From Planctomycetota bacterium (GTDB lineage: Bacteria; Planctomycetota; PLA2): DNA of 15,812 nt. This document shows, piece after piece, positions 1 through 5,112 of the stretch. The stretch is from assembly GCA_023150495.1 (NCBI GenBank), contig JAKLKT010000012.1:1-15812 (forward strand), in the 5' to 3' direction. The number at the start of each line of letters is the position of its first letter. Positions within the stretch are counted from its first letter, which is position 1. A program made the translations under genes and the position numbers. Below the pieces are notes generated by a model. It had not been told where the DNA came from. It saw nothing but the letters and a program-made list of their open reading frames with translations, and did no database searches.

Positions 1-140
1 ATCGAGAGCCGCGCGCAGCCGAGGCGGGAGAGCCGCCCGTCGGCCGCGGCGCGGCCGTCCGGCCCGCGGTGCGAGAGCCGGTCGAGCATGCCCTCCACGG
101 TGCCGGGCGCGCCGGCGAGCGTCCCCGCGATCCCGCACAT
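1..140 (-). CDS. Asparagine synthase-type glutamine amidotransferase, N-terminal fragment (runs off window)
   Basis: Partial gene: 46 complete codons are visible from an ATG at 140-138, and the frame leaves the window still open. The translation begins MCGIAG, continues with LSHRGPDG at residues 22-29 and reaches LGCARLS at the edge. This is the N-terminal class II glutaminase domain of AsnB-family enzymes. In that family Cys2 becomes the nucleophile after Met removal, HRGPD helps form the glutamine pocket, and the next conserved block is LGxxRLSI. The family hydrolyses glutamine and passes ammonia to an acyl-adenylate made by a C-terminal synthetase domain, which is outside the window. The start is firm: the ATG shares one base with the TGA of the methyltransferase gene (TGATG), so the two are probably translationally coupled. 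Beside a methyltransferase and a GT2 enzyme, a role in amidating a sugar or cell-surface product is as likely as free asparagine synthesis. I therefore give no symbol. Confidence 0.88.
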   Translation of the reverse strand, partial: MCGIAGTLAGAPGTVEGMLDRLSHRGPDGRAAADGRLSRLGCARLS

Positions 141-811
141 CAGACGAGCGCCTCGACGTAGTAGCCGAGCGAGAGAGGGTCGAGGCGGATGCGCACCTCG
201 CGCGCGAAGGGCGCGAAGAGGAGCCGGAGGCTCACGCGGTCGAAGGTGCGGAGATGCCCGGGCGCCTGGCCCTCGGCGAGCGCGCCGAGGCCGAGGCGCA
301 GCCGGCGCGCCCAGCGCTTCAGCCAGACGACCGCCGTGTCCCACGGGACGTACGCGACGAGGCGGCCGCCGGGCCGTAGCACGCGGGCGGCCTCGGCGAC
401 GGCGTCCCTCGGCTCCACGACGTGCTCGAGGATCGCGGAGAGGACGACCACGTCGAAGGAGCCGCCCCGGATCGGAAGGCACGTCGCATCCGCCGCGGCC
501 CCCGGAGCCCCCCCTTTCCGCAGCATGGCGGCGTCGAGATCGAGGAGCATCGTGAAGCGCCCCTTGCCGCGCCACTCCGCGGCGAGGCTCCCGTCCTCCG
601 CCCCGAGGTCGAGCGCCCGGTCGAAGGGCGGCACCAGCGCCGCGAGGCTCCGGCGGCGCCGGCGCTCGATCCGGCGGACGACCGGGTTCCCGTGGCCGCG
701 GAGGTTCTCCATCGCGTAGCGCCGGTTGAGCGCGCGGTTCCACTTCGCGACGGCGCCCGGCCGGTCGAGATCGAAGCTCTCCCCCGTGGCGGGGATCGTG
801 ACGACCCTCAC
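140..811 (-). CDS. Class I SAM-dependent methyltransferase (Methyltransf_11 type)
   Basis: A 223-aa protein read from a GTG start at 811-809. The Rossmann methyltransferase motifs are in order. Motif I is ALDLGAEDG at residues 66-74, which binds SAM. An acidic strand, LLDLD, lies at 89-93. DATCLPIRGGSFDVV spans 108-122, followed by the ILEHV segment at 127-131 typical of the UbiE/Methyltransf_11 group. The post-motif RVLRPGGRLVAYVP spans 143-156. The N-terminal 60 residues are basic, including a run of arginines at 50-54. The substrate cannot be read from the sequence. Members of this group beside glycosyltransferases often methylate sugars or lipids, which fits this position. The gene begins 5 nt after the glycosyltransferase stop and its own stop overlaps the amidotransferase start, so it sits in the middle of one transcript. 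No clear Shine-Dalgarno sequence precedes the GTG, which suggests coupling to the upstream gene. Confidence 0.88.
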   Translation of the reverse strand: MRVVTIPATGESFDLDRPGAVAKWNRALNRRYAMENLRGHGNPVVRRIERRRRRSLAALVPPFDRALDLGAEDGSLAAEWRGKGRFTMLLDLDAAMLRKGGAPGAAADATCLPIRGGSFDVVVLSAILEHVVEPRDAVAEAARVLRPGGRLVAYVPWDTAVVWLKRWARRLRLGLGALAEGQAPGHLRTFDRVSLRLLFAPFAREVRIRLDPLSLGYYVEALV

Positions 812-816
812 GGCGG

Positions 817-1515
817 CTAACGGTGACCGGGGGGGGTCACGGACAGGTCACGAAGCAGCCTCAGGTGGGCGCGGGCGGTACGGAGGATGCGCATCTTGCT
901 CCGGCCGGCGCGGCGGACGCGCAGACGGGCCGGCACCTCGACGACGCGCATGCCCAGGGCGACCGCCTTCGCGAGGAGGTACGCGGCGGCCGTGAAGTCC
1001 TCCGGGGCAGGGAGGAGGTCTCTCGCGGCCGGGAGACGGTAGGCACGCACCGCGCACGTGAAGGTCCTGAGCGGCGCCTTCGTGCGGAGGCGGTAGAGGA
1101 GCGACGCCGCGCGCGAGAGGAGGAGGCGGAACGCGCCGACGCCGTCGACGCCGCCGTCCGGGTGGTACGGGGAGGCGGTCGCGATGTCGGCCTTGTCGAG
1201 CGCGGCGACGAGCCGCGGGAGGATGTCGGGCGAGTACGCCTCGTCGGGGTCGAAGACGAGGGCCGCGTCGCCGGTCGCGTTCCCGATGCCGGTCGCCATC
1301 GCGGCGCCGACGCCGCGGTTCCGCGGGTGGTGGACGACATCGAGGCCCGGGATCGCGTCGAGGCGCGGCCCGGTCCCGTCGGTCGATCCGTCGTCGATCG
1401 CGAGCAGCCGCACGTCGTGGCCATCGAGCGCCTGCCGCACGCGGACGAGGAGATCCGGCACGGACGGCAGGAGCGCCGCCTCGTCGTAGAAGGGCAGGAT
1501 GACCGTCAGCTTCAC
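817..1515 (-). CDS. GT2-family glycosyltransferase, dolichyl-/polyprenyl-phosphate sugar transferase type
   Basis: A 232-aa protein starting at GTG 1515-1513, which overlaps the upstream HAD stop by 4 nt (GTGA). A longer frame extends to 2256, but its first part is an alternate-frame reading of the HAD gene, so this start is preferred. The GT-A fold signature is clear. LTVILPFYDE is at residues 3-12, and DDGSTDGT at 41-48 binds the nucleotide. HPRNRGVGAAMATGI spans 63-77, and the metal-binding DxD is D89-P-D91. VEVPARLRVRRAGRSKMR, at 192-209, matches the C-terminal region of DPM-synthase-like enzymes. There is no C-terminal membrane segment, so it is probably a short soluble or peripheral enzyme. 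The family transfers a sugar from a nucleotide donor to a polyprenyl phosphate or a similar acceptor. The DxD surroundings (FDPDEAYSP) are more acidic than the usual D-A-D-L-Q-H-P. The exact donor and acceptor are unknown. Confidence 0.87.
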   Translation of the reverse strand: MKLTVILPFYDEAALLPSVPDLLVRVRQALDGHDVRLLAIDDGSTDGTGPRLDAIPGLDVVHHPRNRGVGAAMATGIGNATGDAALVFDPDEAYSPDILPRLVAALDKADIATASPYHPDGGVDGVGAFRLLLSRAASLLYRLRTKAPLRTFTCAVRAYRLPAARDLLPAPEDFTAAAYLLAKAVALGMRVVEVPARLRVRRAGRSKMRILRTARAHLRLLRDLSVTPPGHR

Positions 1516-2234
1516 GCCGGGATGGGCACGCGGTACCGCTCCTTCAGCACGGCGATCAGCTCGTCGAGCGTGTCCACCGCGATGTCGGGCTCGTGCTGCG
1601 CCGCCGCCTCGCCGTGCCGGCCCTCGCCGCGGCGGAGGCAGGTGACGAGGCCCGCCTCGTGCGCGGGATCGACATCCCTTGCCGGGTGGTCGCCGACGTA
1701 GACCGCCTCGGAGGGCCGGATGCCGAGGCTCTCGCACGCGATCGAGAAGATCTTCGGATGGGGCTTCGCGACGCCCAGCTCCTCGCTGATGAAGATCGCG
1801 TTGGGGCTGAAGGCGCGCTCCAGGCCGAGCCGCACGAGCTTCTCCGCCTGCTTCACGGTGAGGCCGTTGGTCACGACGCCCCGGCAGAGGTCGGTCTGGC
1901 CGAGCGCCGCGAGCGCGCGGACGGCGTCCGGGTAGGGGCGGATGTGCTCCTTCGCCGCGTGGTAGGCGCAGATGCCCGAGGCGATCACGATCGCGGGATG
2001 CACCCCCGGCCTCAGGCGCGCCGCCAGGCGCAGCACGAGCTTGTCGAAGTGGTGGCCGTAGTTGCTCGAGAACTCGCGGACGACCTCCTCGAGCTCCCGG
2101 TAGGCCGCCTCCGGGTCCACGTCGAGCCCCGCGTGGACCATCGCGTCGACGGCCCGGCGGCGCGCCCGCCCGGCGAACTTGGTCGTCGGGAAGAGCGTGT
2201 CGTCGATGTCGAACAGGACCGCGCGGATGGCCAT
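1512..2234 (-). CDS. HAD-superfamily (subfamily IA-like) phosphohydrolase
   Basis: A 240-aa protein from ATG 2234-2232. All four HAD motifs are present. The nucleophile motif LFDIDDTLF has Asp9 and Asp11. Motif II is GVVTNG with Thr122. Lys157 lies in VAKPHPKIF, and the acidic motif IV is YVGDHPARDVDP with Asp182 and Asp187. A helical cap lies between motifs I and II (roughly residues 17-95), as in subfamily IA. The family hydrolyses small phosphate esters, including sugar phosphates and phosphoglycolate, so the substrate cannot be assigned. It is the first gene of a four-gene run with GT2, methyltransferase and AsnB-type genes, which suggests a sugar-phosphate or nucleotide-sugar precursor role. 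There is no recognisable ribosome-binding site. The start codon lies only 10 nt past the terminator hairpin that closes the secretin A gene, so its transcription probably depends on read-through or an unseen promoter. Confidence 0.88.
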   Translation of the reverse strand: MAIRAVLFDIDDTLFPTTKFAGRARRRAVDAMVHAGLDVDPEAAYRELEEVVREFSSNYGHHFDKLVLRLAARLRPGVHPAIVIASGICAYHAAKEHIRPYPDAVRALAALGQTDLCRGVVTNGLTVKQAEKLVRLGLERAFSPNAIFISEELGVAKPHPKIFSIACESLGIRPSEAVYVGDHPARDVDPAHEAGLVTCLRRGEGRHGEAAAQHEPDIAVDTLDELIAVLKERYRVPIPA

Positions 2235-2244
2235 GGAAAGCGAA

Positions 2245-2269
2245 GGGCCCCGGCACGTCGCCGGGGCCC
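2245..2269 (-). terminator. Intrinsic terminator-like hairpin after secretin A
   Basis: A perfect 10-bp inverted repeat: GGGCCCCGGC at 2245-2254 and its complement at 2260-2269, separated by a 5-nt loop. Read on the minus strand, the stem is followed by TTCGCTTTCC, a short and interrupted T tract. It lies about 22 nt beyond the secretin A stop codon and ends 10 nt before the HAD start codon. The stem is strong and the U tract mediocre, so partial termination is plausible. It may then act as a gate between the secretin gene and the glycan-type genes downstream. Confidence 0.72.
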
Positions 2270-2291
2270 CTAGGTTAGCTCAGGAACGGGA

Positions 2292-4910
2292 TCAACCGCG
2301 CAGGTTCTCGGCGGCCTCCTGCAGGTCGGTGATCGTCGCGGTGATGATGATCATCAGGTGCTCGATCTCCTCCGACTTGCCCTGGCGGCTGAAGAGGAAG
2401 GAGAGGATCGGGATGTTGCCGAGGATCGGCGAGGAGGACTTCGCGTCCTGGACGCTGATGTCCTTGAGCCCGCCGAGCAGGATCGAGCCGCGGTCCGGGA
2501 TGCGGACCGTGGACTCGGCCACCTTCAGGTCCAGCTCGGGGAGCTGGATCGTCACCGGGTTCTGCGCGGCGCCGAGCGCGATGGCCGCGCCGAGGAGGGT
2601 CTGGAAGGTCTCGATCGGCGTGACGACGTCCGCGATCGTCGGCCGCAGCTCCAGCGTGATGAACTGGCGGTCGTTGCTGACCGTCGGCCGCACGTCGAGC
2701 GTGAGGCCGTCCTGGATGACGCCGATCACCGGGTCGGCGATGAACGCGGTCTGCGCGACCTCGACGTCGAAGTCCTCGATGAAGCTGATCTGGTTGACGA
2801 CCGTGATGTTCGCGCGCTGGGTGTTGTAGACCGTGAGGCTCGGGGCCGTCAGCTCGCGGGCCCGCGCCGTCTTCTCCGTCGCGCGGACGATGACGGTCAG
2901 CGCGATGTCGTCGAGGTAGGTCATCGCGAACGTGCCGCCGCCGAGGGCCGAGAGCACGTTGCCGAGCGGGTTCGTGAAGATGTTCTCCGTGCGGCCGCGG
3001 AAGTCGCCGTCGCTGCCGTCGTTGAAGTAGATGCCGCTCGAGGGGGACAGCGCCGCGCCGCCGCCGCCGACGCCGGGGCCGCTGTTGTCGAACCCGGCCG
3101 ACGCGTTGTTCACGAGGCCGTTCGTCACGTCGTCGAGCACGGCCAGCGGGCCGCCGTTCGAGCCGCCCGTTCCGCGGATGTCGACGCCGAGGTCGCGCAG
3201 GAAGTTGTCGCTGACGGTCAGGAAGCGCGACTCGATCGTGATGACGATGCCCGCGAACGCGCGGAGGTCGTCGAGGAACTGCGCGACCTGGTTCTGCACC
3301 TCGGGCGGCGCGTAGACGACCAGGTTCTTGCCCTGCGGCGTGATCTGGGCGCCCTCTTCCCACGCGGTCGGCGCGACCGAGGTCCGGACGAGCTCCTGGA
3401 GCTCCTCGATCGTGCCGTAGGGCTGCGGCGCCTCCTCGGCCTGGCCGCCGAAGAGCGGCGCCTCGGAGTCCTCGTCCACGCCGACGAGCGTGATCTGCGG
3501 CGGGATGAAGTCCGTGAGCCCGAGGGTCAGGTCGGCCACCGGGTGGATCCGCAGGGTCATGTCCTTCTGGACGTTCTCCTTCTTGAGGAACCGGACCACG
3601 TTGCCCGTGATCTGGGTCACGATCGCGCCCTCGGCCGACACCTGCATCAGGATCAGGTCGATGCCGTCCTTCACCGTGACGCTGTCCGCCTGGAGGGTGA
3701 TCTCCGCCGCGTCCAGCTCCTCGCGGGCGCGCGGGTCGATGACGAAGTTGACGCCGCACGAGGCCGACAGGTAGTCGACCACCTGCGGGAACGGGGTGCC
3801 CTCGAAGGGCAGCGAGATCGTCCGCGTGTTGAGCGTGTTGAGGACCGCCGCCTCCTCGGGCGTCATCTCGCGGCCTCCGCCGCCGACGTCGCGCATCGCG
3901 CGGACGATGCTGATCTTGTCCCAGAAGCTCTGGGACGGCCAGGAGAGGATCTTCGTCGACGGGACCTTCGTCTGCTCGATGTCGACCTGCCAGCGGCGGA
4001 AGGAGTCCTTCAGCTCGCGCAGGTAGTCCTCGTTGACGTTCTTGTGGCGGGCGCGGCGGGCGTTCTCGAGCAGGTCGTGCGCGACCGTGTTGTCCGGCTC
4101 CTCGCGGAGGACCTGCTGGGCGTAGTTCTCGGCGAGGTCGAAGTCCTCGCGGTTGAACGCGTCGATCGCGGACGAGAGCATCTTCGCCCGGCGCTCGCGC
4201 GCCTCCATGAGCTGCTTCTCCTCGATCTCGGCGACCTGCTTCAGCGCGGCCGCCGTGTCGCGCTTCTCCTGCTCCGCCTCCGCCTCGGCCATGCGGCGCT
4301 CGAGGTCCTTCTTGCCGGCCTCCGCCTCGGAGCCCAGCTGGGCCAGCTGGTCGTCCATGCCGAGCGGCGAGAGCTTCGCCGAGCTCACGATGAAGAGGGC
4401 GCGCTCGAACGACTCGTCCGCGGCGGCGAAGTCCTTCGCGTCCATCGCCTGGCGGCCCTCGCCGATCAGGCGGCGCACCGCGACCTTCTGCTCCTCGCGC
4501 TTGACGTTGAAGGCCTCGAACTGGTCGTCGATCACCGTCCGCGTCTCGCCGGCGCGATCGCCCATGAGGCGCATGATCTCGCCGCGCAGGCGGGAGGCCT
4601 CGTCGGACGAGGGCCGGTACCCGAGCGCGTGGTCGACCTCCGCGAGAGCGCGGTCGAGCTCGAGCGCGTTCCGGTACTGCCGGGCCAGCTCCATGTGCTG
4701 GCCGTACATGACGGCCTCCCACTCGGTCTTCGCCTGCCGGTCCATCTCGGCGGTATCGAGCGCCCTCTCCGCCTCGGGCTGAGCCTCGGCAGGCGGCGCC
4801 TCGGTCGGCGGAGCCGCTTCCTCCTTCTTCGAGGCCTTGCAGGCCGGGAGGATCGCGACGAGGAATGCGGCGAGGATCGTCAGGAAGATGCCGCGACGTT
4901 CGCTCTTCAT
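2292..4910 (-). CDS. Secretin A: lipoprotein secretin (GspD/PilQ-like) with N-terminal TPR and coiled coil
   Basis: An 872-aa protein. The ATG at 4910-4908 was chosen over an upstream in-frame start at 5060 because it opens a lipoprotein signal peptide. This has a basic MKSERR, a hydrophobic stretch to residue 20, and a lipobox LPAC with Cys24; it is preceded by AAAGGG. A Pro/Glu/Ala-rich linker (28-50) follows. Next come TPR-like helices (about 70-180), a charged coiled coil (195-245) and another TPR-like unit (245-285). A conserved FWDKIS segment lies at 329-334. A secretin N-type domain spans about 362-445, and a second small domain about 525-580. The secretin pore domain runs from about 685 to 862, with LTVYNTQRAN at 692-701, LLGGL at 811-815 and SPILGNIPILSFLF at 827-840. 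Secretins form multimeric outer-membrane channels. The acylated N-terminus may anchor it without a separate pilotin (inference). It is paralogous to secretin B at 13343-15812. No type II secretion or pilus genes accompany it. Confidence 0.9.
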   Translation of the reverse strand: MKSERRGIFLTILAAFLVAILPACKASKKEEAAPPTEAPPAEAQPEAERALDTAEMDRQAKTEWEAVMYGQHMELARQYRNALELDRALAEVDHALGYRPSSDEASRLRGEIMRLMGDRAGETRTVIDDQFEAFNVKREEQKVAVRRLIGEGRQAMDAKDFAAADESFERALFIVSSAKLSPLGMDDQLAQLGSEAEAGKKDLERRMAEAEAEQEKRDTAAALKQVAEIEEKQLMEARERRAKMLSSAIDAFNREDFDLAENYAQQVLREEPDNTVAHDLLENARRARHKNVNEDYLRELKDSFRRWQVDIEQTKVPSTKILSWPSQSFWDKISIVRAMRDVGGGGREMTPEEAAVLNTLNTRTISLPFEGTPFPQVVDYLSASCGVNFVIDPRAREELDAAEITLQADSVTVKDGIDLILMQVSAEGAIVTQITGNVVRFLKKENVQKDMTLRIHPVADLTLGLTDFIPPQITLVGVDEDSEAPLFGGQAEEAPQPYGTIEELQELVRTSVAPTAWEEGAQITPQGKNLVVYAPPEVQNQVAQFLDDLRAFAGIVITIESRFLTVSDNFLRDLGVDIRGTGGSNGGPLAVLDDVTNGLVNNASAGFDNSGPGVGGGGAALSPSSGIYFNDGSDGDFRGRTENIFTNPLGNVLSALGGGTFAMTYLDDIALTVIVRATEKTARARELTAPSLTVYNTQRANITVVNQISFIEDFDVEVAQTAFIADPVIGVIQDGLTLDVRPTVSNDRQFITLELRPTIADVVTPIETFQTLLGAAIALGAAQNPVTIQLPELDLKVAESTVRIPDRGSILLGGLKDISVQDAKSSSPILGNIPILSFLFSRQGKSEEIEHLMIIITATITDLQEAAENLRG

Positions 4911-4923
4911 CGTGTGCCCTTTC

Positions 4924-4970
4924 GTCGAGGGCTCGCCCCTCGACCGGGACCCGTTGCCCACGGGGGTCCC
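4924..4970 (-). promoter_or_regulatory. Two tandem hairpins in the secretin A leader
   Basis: Two back-to-back inverted repeats lie just upstream of the secretin A ribosome-binding site. The first has arms GTCGAGGG (4924-4931) and CCCTCGAC (4937-4944), a perfect 8-bp stem with a 5-nt loop. The second has arms GGGACCC (4946-4952) and GGGTCCC (4964-4970), a 7-bp stem with an 11-nt loop. The ribosome-binding AAAGGG follows the first stem almost at once, so folding could affect translation of the secretin. Neither stem is followed by a T run, so they are not ordinary terminators. They match no riboswitch class I can recognise. Confidence 0.5.
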
Positions 4971-5031
4971 GCTTCGCTTCTTGCCGTAATGCCCTATCTG
5001 CTCCGCTCCCTGCCCTGGGAACGGACGCGGG

Positions 5032-5060
5032 AGAGTACCCGAACGCCTCCGGGCGTTCAA
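5032..5060 (-). promoter_or_regulatory. Putative sigma70-like promoter of secretin A with palindrome in the spacer
   Basis: On the minus strand TTGAAC (5060-5055) is separated by exactly 17 nt from TACTCT (5037-5032). The -35 box is reasonable and the -10 box weak. A perfect inverted repeat, GAACGCC and GGCGTTC with a 4-nt centre CGGA, occupies 5041-5058. It overlaps the -35 box and fills most of the spacer, where a repressor or MerR-type activator could bind. It lies in the 202-nt region between the sulfatase-like stop and the secretin A start, and predicts a leader of about 115 nt. The call rests on pattern matching alone. Confidence 0.42.
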
Positions 5061-5112
5061 TAGGGCCCGGAAGCGACGCCCGCTACCTCAACCGGAGGCT
5101 GTCACGGCCGGG

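Noticed and set aside
1516..2256. N-terminal extension of the GT2 frame up to 2256, which would give a 479-aa fusion
   Set aside because: The extension is an alternate-frame reading of the HAD gene with Arg/Gly/Pro low complexity. The GTG at 1515 gives the exact family N-terminus (KLTVILPFYDE).
2998..3045. EF-hand or dockerin calcium loop in secretin A
   Set aside because: The DGSDGDFRGRTE stretch has acidic residues and a late Glu, but their spacing does not meet the canonical 1-3-5-6-8-12 pattern in either paralogue.
4971..5031. Cyclic-di-GMP (GEMM) or another known riboswitch in the secretin A leader
   Set aside because: An A-rich stretch followed by hairpins first suggested it, but the conserved GEMM core and tetraloop-receptor bases cannot be placed. 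Only the stems are reported.
4911..5060. Upstream start for secretin A that would add 50 residues
   Set aside because: The added part is basic and Gly/Ser-rich, would bury the lipoprotein signal peptide, and covers the promoter-like element and leader hairpins. The ATG at 4910 has AAAGGG before it.
2358..5063. A 901-aa open frame on the plus strand opposite secretin A
   Set aside because: Arg, Asp, Leu, Val and Glu dominate its translation, with no recognisable domain. It is an exact antisense shadow of a gene with clear secretin motifs, and such frames are expected when third codon positions are nearly all G or C.
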